From JADLHS01 sp020848635 (GTDB lineage Bacteria; Verrucomicrobiota; Verrucomicrobiia; Limisphaerales; JADLHS01), in assembly GCA_037044975.1 (NCBI GenBank), contig JBAOIL010000038.1, positions 124,001 to 188,000 on the forward strand: DNA of 64,000 bases, read 5' to 3'. Position numbers and translations under genes: made by a program. Below are positions 1 to 8,366 of the stretch, in pieces. The notes beneath the pieces were generated by a model, which was not told the origin of the DNA, did not search any database, and worked only from the letters and a program-made list of their open reading frames with translations. How positions within the stretch are numbered: position 1 is the stretch's first letter; each line of letters opens with the position of its first letter.

Positions 1-487
1 CGACGCGTTGCGTGCGAACGGCGCGAAACAACTCCGTCTGCGCTGGCCGAATGACATTCTTGTGGGCGACCGCAAGCTGGCGGGGTTGTTGATTGATCAA
101 TTTCAGCCCGGACTCGCCGTGGTTGGGGTTGGCATCAACGTGTGCAATCAACCAGAAGCCCGCGACGGTCGTCTGAAAGGTCACGTCGCGCGCCTCGCGG
201 ACCTGGTTTCCGCCGTGCCGTCATTGCACGAACTCGCCCGGCATGTGCTGGTTGCGCTGCACGCGGTCTGGCAGGAGGTGCGAAACGCGGGGGGGGAAAC
301 CTTGCTGCCGCGCGTGAACGCCCTCTGGCATTTGCCCCGTGCAGTGCGACTCGATCTCGATGGCGCCCAGGTGACCGGGGCCTTCGCCGGCGTGGACGCG
401 TGTGGCCGGTTGCAACTGCAGCGGCCCGACGGCAAAATCAAATTTTACGAGCCACAAGATGTGCGGCTATTGCGCGACTTGGATTGA
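1..487 (+). CDS. birA: Biotin--[acetyl-CoA-carboxylase] ligase, 3' part
   Basis: The gene is cut by the left edge of the window; the reading frame is open from base 2. It attaches biotin to the biotin carrier protein of acetyl-CoA carboxylase in the cytoplasm. The visible 160 residues carry the family signatures WPNDILVGDRKLAGLLID and VVGVGINV, which belong to the biotinyl-AMP-forming core. They are followed by the small C-terminal SH3-like domain (around GAFAGVDACGRLQL). The N-terminal part, including any DNA-binding domain that would make it a repressor, lies outside the window. The stop is 8 bases before the next start, so it is probably co-transcribed with the CoA-transferase gene. A dethiobiotin synthetase gene occurs 31 kb away. 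Confidence 0.93.
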   Translation, partial: DALRANGAKQLRLRWPNDILVGDRKLAGLLIDQFQPGLAVVGVGINVCNQPEARDGRLKGHVARLADLVSAVPSLHELARHVLVALHAVWQEVRNAGGETLLPRVNALWHLPRAVRLDLDGAQVTGAFAGVDACGRLQLQRPDGKIKFYEPQDVRLLRDLD

Positions 488-495
488 ATTATCAA

Positions 496-1992
496 ATGAA
501 GCCACTTAACAAACTTACGGCTGAAGAAGCCGCCCAATTCATCAACGACGGGGAAACGATTGCCGTTAGCGGCTTCACTGCCGCCGGCGCGCCCAAAGCG
601 GTGCCCGGCACGATTGCCGCCCGCGCCGTCGTTGAACACGCCGCCGGCCGGCCGTTCAAAATCAATCTCATTTCGGGCGCGTCCACGGGTCCCTCGCTCG
701 ACGGGGCGCTGGCGCGGGCCAAGGCGCTTGGGTTTCGTACGCCGTACCAATCCGATCCCGACCTGCGCAAGAGCATCAACGCCGGCGAGACGCAGTTTTT
801 CGACATGCACCTTTCACGGCTGCCGCAGGATGTGCGCTATGGCTTCCTCGGGCATCTTCACCTGGCGCTCATCGAGGCCAGCGAGGTGACGAAGTACGGC
901 GAGATTGTGCTCACCTCCTCGGTCGGGGCCTCTCCGACGTTTGCCCGGCTGGCGGACAAGGTGATCATCGAGTTGAACCGCTATCATCCGCCGATTTTGC
1001 GCGGTTTGCACGACGTTTATGAACCCGATGATCCGCCGCAGCGGAGCGACGTGCCCGTGTTCAAACCTTCGGATCGAATCGGCCAGCCGGTCATCCAGAT
1101 TGACCCCGCCCGAATACTGGGGGTGGTGGAAACCAATCTTCCGGACGAAACCGGTGTTTTCGCGGACGTGAGCCCCGTAACCGCGCAGATCGGCGCTCAT
1201 GTGGCGGAATTCTTCGCCGCTGAAATCAACCGCGGGTTGATCCCCAAGAGTTTTCTGCCGGTGCAATCCGGCGTGGGCGACACTGCCAACGCCGTACTCA
1301 TGGCGATGGCCGACCATCCGGAGATCCCGAACTTTCAGATGTACACCGAGGTCATCCAAGACGCGGTGATCGCCTTGATGCGCAAGGAGCGAGTCACTTT
1401 TGCCAGCGGTTGTTCGCTGACAGTGCCGGCGCCGACGCTCGAAAGCATCTACGCGGATTGGGAATTTTTCCGGCCCCGGCTCCTGTTGCGGCCGCAGGAA
1501 ATCACCAACAACCCGGAGATTATTCGCCGCATCGGCACGATCTCGATCAACACCGCGATTGAAGTGGACCTGAGCGGCAACGTCAACAGCACGCACGTCC
1601 TGGGCAAGCACATGATGAATGGCATCGGCGGCTCGGCGGACTTTGCGCGGGCGGCGTTTCTCTCCATGTTCATCTGCCCGTCCACGGCCAAGGGCGGCAA
1701 GATCAGCACGATTGTGCCGATGGTCAGCCACCTGGATAGCAGCGAACACTCGGTTTGTGTGGTCGTCACCGAACAAGGCGTCGCTGACCTGCGCGGCAAG
1801 TCGCCGTCCGCGCGCGCCAAGCTCATCATTGAGAACTGCGCCCATCCGGACTACCGGCCGATTCTGCGCGACTACGTGAAGCGCGGGGGCAATGGCCATT
1901 CCGTGCAGAGTCTGGGCGCGGTTTTTGGCATGCACCTGAGCTACGATGAAACCGGTGATATGCGTAATGTGAAGTGGGCGAATTTGAAATGA
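496..1992 (+). CDS. Acetyl-CoA hydrolase / succinyl-CoA:acetate CoA-transferase family
   Basis: A 498-residue member of the class I CoA-transferase family (Ach1/AarC/SCACT type). It moves CoA between acyl-CoA and acetate, or hydrolyses acetyl-CoA. The N-terminal half has the glycine-rich SGFTAAGAPKAVP segment. The middle has ETNLPDETGVFADVSP and LPVQSGVGDTANAVL. MYTEVIQD (Glu285) matches the position of the catalytic glutamate of AarC, and MNGIGGSADFARAAF is the C-terminal CoA-binding glycine loop. The in-frame ATG at 496 gives the normal family length; an upstream in-frame start at 142 would overlap birA and add non-homologous residues. Whether acetate activation or succinate/acetate exchange is the real role cannot be told from sequence. 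Confidence 0.92.
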   Translation: MKPLNKLTAEEAAQFINDGETIAVSGFTAAGAPKAVPGTIAARAVVEHAAGRPFKINLISGASTGPSLDGALARAKALGFRTPYQSDPDLRKSINAGETQFFDMHLSRLPQDVRYGFLGHLHLALIEASEVTKYGEIVLTSSVGASPTFARLADKVIIELNRYHPPILRGLHDVYEPDDPPQRSDVPVFKPSDRIGQPVIQIDPARILGVVETNLPDETGVFADVSPVTAQIGAHVAEFFAAEINRGLIPKSFLPVQSGVGDTANAVLMAMADHPEIPNFQMYTEVIQDAVIALMRKERVTFASGCSLTVPAPTLESIYADWEFFRPRLLLRPQEITNNPEIIRRIGTISINTAIEVDLSGNVNSTHVLGKHMMNGIGGSADFARAAFLSMFICPSTAKGGKISTIVPMVSHLDSSEHSVCVVVTEQGVADLRGKSPSARAKLIIENCAHPDYRPILRDYVKRGGNGHSVQSLGAVFGMHLSYDETGDMRNVKWANLK

Positions 1993-2288
1993 CGCGGCGG
2001 CCTGCATAAGATGCGCCCGGGTCGGTTTTCGCTGCCGGTTGCTTCCCGGCAGTTCATGGGCGGTTGAACTGCGGCTGAGCGGCGCGATTATCACGACGCT
2101 TGCTGCCGCGGCGAACGATCCGCCGTCGCTTTGGGAATGGGGTGGCTTTCCGAGCCGCCCGGCGTAGAACCGCCGGGCGATTGTCACCTGCGCGTCTGCG
2201 ACGTGCCCCGTTGGCTCCATGCGGTCTTGGAGCCGTGACCCCGCTTAAAATTCTTTTGCCCGGGGGCTTCGTTGCTATACTGGCCGCG
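1993..2288. other. Intergenic region, 296 bases, with short hairpins
   Basis: No reading frame here looks coding. The segment contains short GC-rich hairpins, for example around 2030-2055 (GCCGG/CCGGC arms) and 2155-2180, which could end transcription of the CoA-transferase gene, though no T-run follows them. The last 30 bases hold a possible promoter for the DAHP synthase gene, listed separately. Confidence 0.4.
2253..2281 (+). promoter_or_regulatory. Candidate promoter abutting the DAHP synthase start
   Basis: A good -10 hexamer TATACT lies at 2276-2281, only 7 bases before the ATG at 2289. A weak T-rich -35-like region is at about 2251-2258. No Shine-Dalgarno sequence is visible before the ATG. 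If this -10 is used, transcription would begin at or next to the start codon and give a leaderless mRNA. Hexamer matches alone are weak evidence. Confidence 0.3.
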
Positions 2289-3341
2289 ATGTTCAAGACG
2301 CAAGATCTGCATGTTCGCGAGATTGTCCGGCTTTCCTCACCGCGCACGGTGAAGGATTTATTTCCGGCCCTGCCCGAATCCATTGCCACCGTCGTCCAAA
2401 GTCGCGAGCGCATTACCCGCATCCTGCGGCAGGCGGATCCCCGGCTGCTCGTGGTGGTCGGGCCCTGTTCGATCCACGACGAGCGCGGTGCATTGGAATA
2501 TGCCGGTCGGCTCAACCGGTTGCGCCAAGAATTGGCCGACCGCCTGGAAATCGTAATGCGCGTCTATTTCGAAAAGCCGCGGACGACCATTGGCTGGAAA
2601 GGATTGATCAACGACCCGCATCTAGACGGCACGCAGGACATTGAGGCCGGGTTAAAGATCGCGCGGCGCATGCTGGTTCAGATCACCAGTCTGGGCCTGC
2701 CGGCGGCGACGGAATTTCTTGATCCCATCGTTCCGCAATACATCGCCGACCTCATAACTTGGGCCGCCATCGGCGCGCGCACAACCGAGTCGCAAACGCA
2801 CCGTGAAATGGCCAGCGGCCTTTCGATGCCGGTGGGCTTCAAGAATGCGACCGATGGCAGCCTGCAGATCGCCATTGATGCCATGGGCGCCGCGCGGACG
2901 CCGCACAGTTTTCTGGGCATTGACGCCGATGGCGCCACGAGCATCGTCCGCACCAGCGGCAACGTGGACGGCCACGTCGTCCTGCGCGGCGGTCGCGCCC
3001 GCACCAACTACGACGCCGACAGCATCCGCGACGCGGAAGCCACGCTCAAGAAATCCAACCTGCCCCCCGTGATGATGGTGGATTGCAGCCACGCCAACTC
3101 CGAGAAACAGCACGCGCGCCAGGAGGACGTCTGGCGCAGTGTTATCGAGCAACGCGCCGGCGGCACGCGCTCCGTTATCGGCATGATGGTGGAAAGCCAT
3201 CTGCACGAAGGCAACCAGGCGTTTCCCCGTCCGGCCAGCGAATTGAAATATGGCGTTTCCATCACCGACGCCTGCCTTAACTGGGAAGTCACGGAACGGA
3301 TGCTGCGCTCGGGCCATCAAACGCTGGCGAACTCCAAATGA
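2289..3341 (+). CDS. aroG: 3-deoxy-7-phosphoheptulonate synthase (DAHP synthase, class I)
   Basis: A 350-residue enzyme that condenses phosphoenolpyruvate and erythrose 4-phosphate, the first step of the shikimate pathway. The length equals that of the E. coli AroF/G/H group. Visible signatures are VVVGPCSIHD (PEP binding), the PRTTIGWKGLINDPHLDG loop, GARTTESQTHREMASGLSMP, VGFKNATDG and DCSHANSEKQ, which hold the substrate and metal ligands. The ATG at 2289 is chosen because the extended in-frame ORF upstream has no homology. The regulatory N-terminal extension of AroG-type enzymes is short but present, so feedback control by an aromatic amino acid is possible; the isoform cannot be assigned. 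Its stop overlaps the next start by four bases (ATGA). Confidence 0.95.
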   Translation: MFKTQDLHVREIVRLSSPRTVKDLFPALPESIATVVQSRERITRILRQADPRLLVVVGPCSIHDERGALEYAGRLNRLRQELADRLEIVMRVYFEKPRTTIGWKGLINDPHLDGTQDIEAGLKIARRMLVQITSLGLPAATEFLDPIVPQYIADLITWAAIGARTTESQTHREMASGLSMPVGFKNATDGSLQIAIDAMGAARTPHSFLGIDADGATSIVRTSGNVDGHVVLRGGRARTNYDADSIRDAEATLKKSNLPPVMMVDCSHANSEKQHARQEDVWRSVIEQRAGGTRSVIGMMVESHLHEGNQAFPRPASELKYGVSITDACLNWEVTERMLRSGHQTLANSK

Positions 3342-4909
3342 AAGCGGCCGCGCTGACCGAGCGCATGCGAGCCGCCGTTGATTTGCTGGAACAAGTCGCC
3401 AGCAACCGCGCGTTGCTGGCCGGGTTGTCCGTCGAGGAACGTACGCGTCTGCTCCGGGCCGCGGGGAATATTTATGCTCCGGATGTGAGTGAACGCCGAC
3501 GCCTGGTGAAGGCTAAAGTGCGTCAGCGCAAGGCCGATAAACTCCAACGCGACCAGAGCAAGCTTAACCAGACCGGTATCCGGAAGTTGCGGCAAAATCC
3601 GGTGTTCACGACGCCGAACGTGCTTCCGCCAATTGATTTCGAGCAGCAGGAGGTCAAGGACAACCCTGAATTCCGCGAGGTCGTTGAGCCGCAGAACTGT
3701 TACATCTGCAAACACGATTACACGACGCTTCACCATTTCTATGACCAGCTTTGCCCGGCGTGCGCGGAGTTGAATTTCCGCAAACGCACCGAACTGGCGG
3801 ATTTGCGCGGCCGCGTGGCGCTGCTGACCGGTGGGCGGGTCAAGATTGGCTATCAGGCCGGCATCAAGCTGTTGCGCGCCGGCGCGCAGCTCATCGTCAG
3901 CACACGCTTTCCGCGCGATTCCGCATTGCGCTATGCCGCCGAGCCGGACTTCGCGGAGTGGGGGCATCGGTTGGAAATCTTTGGGTTGGATTTGCGGCAC
4001 ACGCCGAGTGTAGAGGCGTTTTGCCGGCACTTGCTGGCGACGCGATCGCGGCTGGATTTCATCATCAACAACGCGTGCCAGACGGTGCGGCGACCGCCAG
4101 ATTTTTATCAGCACATGATGGAAGGCGAAACGGCGTCGGTGAATGAGATGCCGGAGAACGTGCGCAAGGTGCTCGGCGCGTACGAAGGCTTGCGCGGGTA
4201 CCACATGCTGCCGGAAGCTGGCAGCCGCCGAGGTAACGAGGCGGTGGACTTGCCACACTCAAGTCCGCCTCCTCACGTCGGCGGCTACACTGCGCTGGCC
4301 GGACTGACGCACGCGGCGGAATTGTCGCAAGTGCCGCTGTTGCCGGATGAACTCGCGGCGCAGCAGGCATTGTTTCCTGCCGGTCAACTCGACCAAGATT
4401 TGCAGCAGGTGGACTTGCGCGAGCGCAACTCGTGGCGCTTGATGCTGGCGGAAGTGCCGGCCGTGGAGCTGCTGGAAGTGCAGCTCGTGAACGCCATCGC
4501 ACCATTTATCCTGAACGCCCGCCTGAAGCCGCTGCTGTTGCGTACGCCGGAACGCGACAAACACATCGTCAATGTCTCCGCCGTCGAGGGTCAATTCTAC
4601 CGCAAGTTCAAGACGACGCGCCATCCGCACACGAACATGGCCAAGGCCGCGCTCAACATGATGACCCGCACCTCGGCGGCGGATTATCACGCGGACGGCA
4701 TCCACATGAACAGCGTGGACACCGGCTGGGTGACGGACGAGGACCCGGTGACGATCGCGGCGCGCAAGGTCCGGGAGCATCGCTTCCATCCGCCGCTGGA
4801 CATCGTGGACGGCGCGGCGCGCATCGTGGATCCCATCATCTCCGGAATCAACACCGGCGAGCACATCTGGGGCAAGTTCCTCAAGGATTACCAGCCGACG
4901 GATTGGTAG
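3338..4909 (+). CDS. Atypical short-chain dehydrogenase with N-terminal zinc-ribbon-like module
   Basis: A 523-residue protein translationally coupled to DAHP synthase. Residues 1-110 are helical and charged. Residues 121-142 carry two CxxC pairs (Cys121/124 and Cys139/142), like a small zinc ribbon. From about 155 on, a Rossmann SDR domain follows (VALLTGGRVKIGYQAGIKLL, IINNACQ). The usual YxxxK catalytic pair reads TNMAK, so the tyrosine is replaced by Thr432 while Lys436 is kept. The C-terminal part HPHTNMAKAALNMMTRTSA and NSVDTGWVTDE is well conserved in type. Residues about 295-317 are encoded by a palindromic repeat element inserted in frame. The substrate is unknown. It could be a non-catalytic or altered-mechanism SDR. 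Confidence 0.85.
   Translation: MKAAALTERMRAAVDLLEQVASNRALLAGLSVEERTRLLRAAGNIYAPDVSERRRLVKAKVRQRKADKLQRDQSKLNQTGIRKLRQNPVFTTPNVLPPIDFEQQEVKDNPEFREVVEPQNCYICKHDYTTLHHFYDQLCPACAELNFRKRTELADLRGRVALLTGGRVKIGYQAGIKLLRAGAQLIVSTRFPRDSALRYAAEPDFAEWGHRLEIFGLDLRHTPSVEAFCRHLLATRSRLDFIINNACQTVRRPPDFYQHMMEGETASVNEMPENVRKVLGAYEGLRGYHMLPEAGSRRGNEAVDLPHSSPPPHVGGYTALAGLTHAAELSQVPLLPDELAAQQALFPAGQLDQDLQQVDLRERNSWRLMLAEVPAVELLEVQLVNAIAPFILNARLKPLLLRTPERDKHIVNVSAVEGQFYRKFKTTRHPHTNMAKAALNMMTRTSAADYHADGIHMNSVDTGWVTDEDPVTIAARKVREHRFHPPLDIVDGAARIVDPIISGINTGEHIWGKFLKDYQPTDW
4221..4288. repeat. Palindromic element (family A), in frame inside the SDR gene
   Basis: The left arm contains GCCGAGGTAACGAGGCGG and the right arm CCGCCTCCTCACGTCGGCGG. 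The arms are nearly perfect inverted repeats around a loop of roughly 20 bases. The same core (GAGGTAACGAG ... CTCCTCACGTC) recurs at 9375-9447, at 39940-40004 and in decayed form at 38474-38520. Here it adds about 23 residues (rich in Arg, Gly, Ser, Pro) to the SDR without breaking the frame. Confidence 0.8.
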
Positions 4910-4970
4910 AGCTAATCGCGGGTTTGGACGCGCTGCTGCCTTCATCAGAACAAATCCGCACCCTGTCCAC

Positions 4971-5035
4971 GAACGCCGCCTTCAGGCGGCAGCAGCGGGC
5001 GAGGCGATGGTCGCTGCTGTGTAAACGCGGCGTTC
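4971..5035. repeat. Palindromic element (family C)
   Basis: An imperfect inverted repeat in the gap before the NtrC-type regulator. The left arm starts GAACGCCGCCTTCAGGCGGC and continues with CAGCAGCG. The right arm is CGCTGCTGTG, then TAAACGCGGCGTTC, whose reverse complement begins GAACGCCGCG. It contains a further small hairpin (CCGCCTTCAGGCGG). It lies between genes and is not translated. No second full copy was found in this window, so the family status rests on its structure. Confidence 0.55.
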
Positions 5036-5160
5036 CGCTTCCGCTTGGCCTTCCCATCGGAGCCAATACGCGGATGCGCCACCCTTATCCCCACCCACAA
5101 AATTCCCTGTTGCCTCGGAATGGTTGTGTTAGACTGCGCCGTGACGGATTGGAAAACTCC

Positions 5161-6598
5161 ATGAGCAAACTGCTGTTGATTGATGACGAAGCGGACGTGC
5201 AATACTCGTTCCGCCGGATTTTCGACTCGCCCGAGGTCGAGCTTTCCACGGCATCGAGCGGGGAGGAGGGGCTGAGCCTTAATCCCCAAGCTAAAGCCCG
5301 ACCTCGTCCTCATGGACATCCGCATGGGCGGCATCAACGGCCTTGAAACGCTCCGCCGTATCCGCCAGTTGGACACCAAGCTGCTCGTAATCCTGATGAC
5401 GGCCTATGGCACGACGGCCACGGCCATTGAGGCGATGAAGCTGGGGGCTTACGATTATTTACTGAAACCGTTCGACGTGCCAAAGCTCAAGGAAATCGTC
5501 ACCAACGCGTTGAAGGCCGCGCGCGACATGAAACAGGTCGTGTCGTATCAGCCGCTGCTCGAATCGGAGGATTACGAACTGGGGATCGTCGGCCGGAGCG
5601 AGGCGATGCAACAGGTCTTCAAGCTCCTCGGGCAGGTCGCCGCCTCGGATGCCACGACGCTGGTCACCGGCGAAAGCGGCACGGGGAAGGAACTGGTCGC
5701 GCGCGCGATCTATCATCACAGCCACCGGGCCGCCCAGCCGTTTCTGGCGGTGAACTGTGCCGCGATTCCGGAGCAATTGCTCGAAAGCGAACTCTTCGGG
5801 CACGAACGGGGCGCGTTTACCGGCGCGACCGTGCAACGCATCGGCAAGTTTGAGCAATGCCACAAGGGCACCATCTTTCTCGATGAAATTGGCGACATGA
5901 CCCCGCCCACGCAGACAAAAATTTTGCGCGTGCTGCAGAGCGGCACGTTTGAACGCGTCGGGGGGAATCAGTTGATCAAGGTGGACGTCCGGGTCGTCGC
6001 CGCGACGAACAAGCCGCTGGAACAGGCGGTCGCCGCGCGGCAATTCCGCGAAGATTTGTTCTACCGGCTCAACGTCGTGCGGATTCATATCCCACCATTG
6101 CGCGACCGGCGCGAGGACATTCCGTTGCTCGTGAATTATTTTCTCAAGACCATCGCGCGGGATCAGTCGCGGCAGCCGAAGGGCATCGCGGCGGCCGCCG
6201 TGAAGGCGCTGGAGAAGTATCACTGGCCAGGCAACGTGCGCGAACTGGAAAACGTCATCCGCCGGGCGCACGTCATCGCCAAGAGCGAGGCGATTCTGCC
6301 CGCCGATCTGCCGGGCGAGATCACCGGTCTAGGTGGCGCGGCCAGTTCCGTTTCAACCGTGCCTACCGAAGGCGGTGCGTCGGACGCGGCGACTTTGGCA
6401 CGGCAGTTGTTCCAGATCGCCCGCCGGGATCCGAAGTTGAAGGTTCTCCCCGCCGTCGAACGCGAGTTGGTTATTCAGGCGCTCAAAGAGACGGACAATA
6501 ACCAGGTTCACGCCGCGAAGTTGCTGGGCATCACCCGGGCGACGTTGCGGAAACGGATTGAGAAATTCAAAATACACCGCGAGACCCAAATTCAGTGA
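5161..6598 (+). CDS. Sigma-54-dependent response regulator, NtrC family (frame broken by one base)
   Basis: A two-component regulator that activates sigma-54 promoters. The reading frame starts at ATG 5161 (MSKLLLIDDEADVQYSFRR) and runs to about 5280, where one extra base (A at 5281/5282) moves the rest into another frame from GLSL to VLMDIRMGGINGLE. Corrected length is about 478 residues. Order: receiver domain (acidic DDE, phospho-Asp in LMDIRM, T in MTAYG, K in LLKPFD); AAA+ domain with Walker A GESGTGKE, the sigma-54 contact GAFTGA and Walker B IFLDEIGDM; then a Fis-type helix-turn-helix (NNQVHAAKLLGITRATLRKR). No histidine kinase is adjacent. The intact rest suggests a sequencing error; if real, translation could restart at 5312 without the receiver N-terminus. 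Confidence 0.88.
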
Positions 6599-6624
6599 GC
6601 CACCGCCCGGTGGCTGGTTTCTTG
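6598..6624 (+). terminator. Weak terminator-like hairpin after the NtrC-type gene
   Basis: Arms AGCCACC (6598-6604) and GGTGGCT (6609-6615) around a four-base loop start at the stop codon of the NtrC-type gene. They are followed by a short T-containing tail (GGTTTCTT). The T-run is poor, so termination may be inefficient. Confidence 0.4.
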
Positions 6625-6689
6625 CAGGCTGAACAGAATGCACCATTGATCAAGCTACGCACCCGCCCGCTTTGCATTTGTCGCCCCTT

Positions 6690-6716
6690 TGTCACTTCCT
6701 CGAAATCGAAGTGACA
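6690..6716. promoter_or_regulatory. Perfect 9-bp inverted repeat upstream of the orphan receiver gene
   Basis: TGTCACTTC (6690-6698) and GAAGTGACA (6708-6716) are perfect inverted repeats around nine bases, with additional inner symmetry (CGA/TCG). The site lies about 90 bases before the receiver gene at 6808. It could be an operator for a dimeric regulator or an RNA hairpin; there is no T-run after it on either strand. Confidence 0.45.
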
Positions 6717-6807
6717 CCACGGGCGGTTATTATGGTTGGCGACCGATGCTGCCATGAGCACGGCACGTTTTGGCATCGGTATAGCTTAATTGAAACCCAG
6801 TTAGAAT

Positions 6808-7401
6808 ATGACGGAAAATTCAGGACCGAACACCCCGACCGCAAGGGCGACGATTAAAAGTGACTTGCGAACGAGCCAAGCCTTATTGCCGAACGTGAGC
6901 GTCTGGCTGGTGGACGACAATGACCGCTTCCGCACGCTGGTCGCCGAGCTGCTCAGCCGCCGGGACGGCATCCAATGCGCCCGCCAGTTCTCCTCGCCGG
7001 ACGCGCTGTTGAGCGCGCTCGCCAGTAAACCCGGGCCGGATGTCATCCTGCTGGATGTTCAGCTGGGCGATCGCAATGGCTTGGACGCGGTGCGCCCGAT
7101 CAAATCACTCGCCCGTTCGACGCGCGTACTGATGTACACGACATGCTATGATCAGGAATGGCGGGAACAGGCCCTGAGTGAGGGTGCATCGGATTACCTG
7201 CTCAAAACCGATCCGGTGGACAAAGTGGTAGCGCGGATTCGCTTCCCGGCTGATGATCCGACACCCAATTCCTACCCCCGTCGCCGTTCGAAACCTCCAG
7301 CCGAGAAGTCCCCGCAAAAGCCCCCCACCAATCCCGTCACCGAGGCTTCCGCGCGGTCCTTGATGCAGACGCTGAAAAGACTGCGTTCCCTGTGGAATTG
7401 A
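6808..7401 (+). CDS. Response-regulator receiver protein without output domain
   Basis: A 197-residue protein. After about 28 variable residues comes a CheY-like receiver domain (VSVWLVDDNDRFRTLV; phosphoacceptor in VILLDVQLGDRNG; YTTC; LLKTD with the conserved lysine). The last 55 residues are low-complexity and rich in Pro, Arg and Lys, with no helix-turn-helix, so it is not an obvious DNA-binding regulator. It may be a phosphorelay intermediate or act by protein contact. The nearest gene before it is an NtrC-type regulator, 200 bases away. No kinase is next to it. Confidence 0.85.
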   Translation: MTENSGPNTPTARATIKSDLRTSQALLPNVSVWLVDDNDRFRTLVAELLSRRDGIQCARQFSSPDALLSALASKPGPDVILLDVQLGDRNGLDAVRPIKSLARSTRVLMYTTCYDQEWREQALSEGASDYLLKTDPVDKVVARIRFPADDPTPNSYPRRRSKPPAEKSPQKPPTNPVTEASARSLMQTLKRLRSLWN

Positions 7402-7470
7402 GGGTGCGTCGGCACTTCCGGTTCGTTGGCCACGATTGCTTTTCCGCGATTCTCTGTTAATTGATAGCGC

Positions 7471-8283
7471 GTGACCGAGCCCAGCCTGTTGCTGCTCATC
7501 CCGGCGTACAATGAAGAAGCGCGCATCGAACCGGTGTTGCGCGAGTTTGGCGTCTATTTCCGCGACCACTATCCCGGCCAATTCCAACTCGTCGTCGTTC
7601 TCAACGGGTGTCGTGACAACACCCGCGGTGTCGTCGAGCGGGTGGCCAAAGAGTTTTCCGCCATCGGTCTGCTGGATTTTCCGGCGCCCATCGGCAAAGG
7701 TGGCGCGCTCATCGAAGGGCTCAAGCTCGCCTCGCAGGCCGAGGTCATCGGCTACGTGGACGCCGACGGGGCCTCGCCACCACAGGCATTCCACGCGCTG
7801 GTGAAACGGTTGCGGGAGGCCGACTGCATCATCGGTTCGCGCTGGCTGCCCGGTGCGGTGCTGCACCAGGCCCAACCGTGGCTGCGCCGGTTCACGAGTC
7901 GCTGCTTTCACATTGTCGTCGAAGGGCTTTTTTGGATGCACATCCAGGACACCCAATGCCCCTGCAAGGTAATGCGGCGCGCGGCGGTGGAAAAGATTCA
8001 CCCGACGCTGCAAATTGCCGATCTCGCCTTCGACGTGAACCTGCTCGTTTCCCTCAAGCGTGCCGGCTTCCGTATTTTGGAAGTGCCGACCGAGTGGACG
8101 GACAAGGTTGGCTCCAAGGTGTCCGCGTCGTTATTCCGGTCGTCGCTCACGATGTTTCTCTCGGTGGTGCGGGTGCGGTTAATCTACAGCCGCCTTTACA
8201 AATGGCTTGGACCGCTCCGGCCGCTCGAAGCCTGGCTGTACCGAAAACTTCGCGCCCCGCAGCCGCGCCGCGATCCAAGGTAG
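7471..8283 (+). CDS. Glycosyltransferase family 2 (dolichyl-phosphate sugar synthase-like)
   Basis: A 270-residue GT-A fold enzyme starting at GTG 7471. It has IPAYNEEARIEPVL for nucleotide-sugar binding, VVLNGCRDNT, a glycine-rich PIGKGGAL and the metal-binding region GYVDADGASPP. Such proteins usually transfer glucose or mannose to polyprenyl phosphate at the membrane, or take part in surface polysaccharide synthesis. The C-terminal part (SLTMFLSVVRVRLIYSRLYK) is amphipathic and may lie on the membrane. No glycan cluster surrounds it, so the acceptor is unknown. Confidence 0.88.
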   Translation: MTEPSLLLLIPAYNEEARIEPVLREFGVYFRDHYPGQFQLVVVLNGCRDNTRGVVERVAKEFSAIGLLDFPAPIGKGGALIEGLKLASQAEVIGYVDADGASPPQAFHALVKRLREADCIIGSRWLPGAVLHQAQPWLRRFTSRCFHIVVEGLFWMHIQDTQCPCKVMRRAAVEKIHPTLQIADLAFDVNLLVSLKRAGFRILEVPTEWTDKVGSKVSASLFRSSLTMFLSVVRVRLIYSRLYKWLGPLRPLEAWLYRKLRAPQPRRDPR

Positions 8284-8366
8284 GCGGACGGAAATAGCTC
8301 CGCTACTTTGCTGGCGCTCCGGCGCGGCTCTGCTAACTTGCGCCCTCGGTTTCACACGCCAACACC

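Noticed and set aside
142..495. N-terminal extension of the CoA-transferase frame
   Set aside because: It overlaps birA in another frame and is not homologous to CoA-transferases; the ATG at 496 gives normal length.
814..2220. A 468-codon minus-strand frame
   Set aside because: Antisense to the CoA-transferase gene; no domain, and it continues into an intergenic region.
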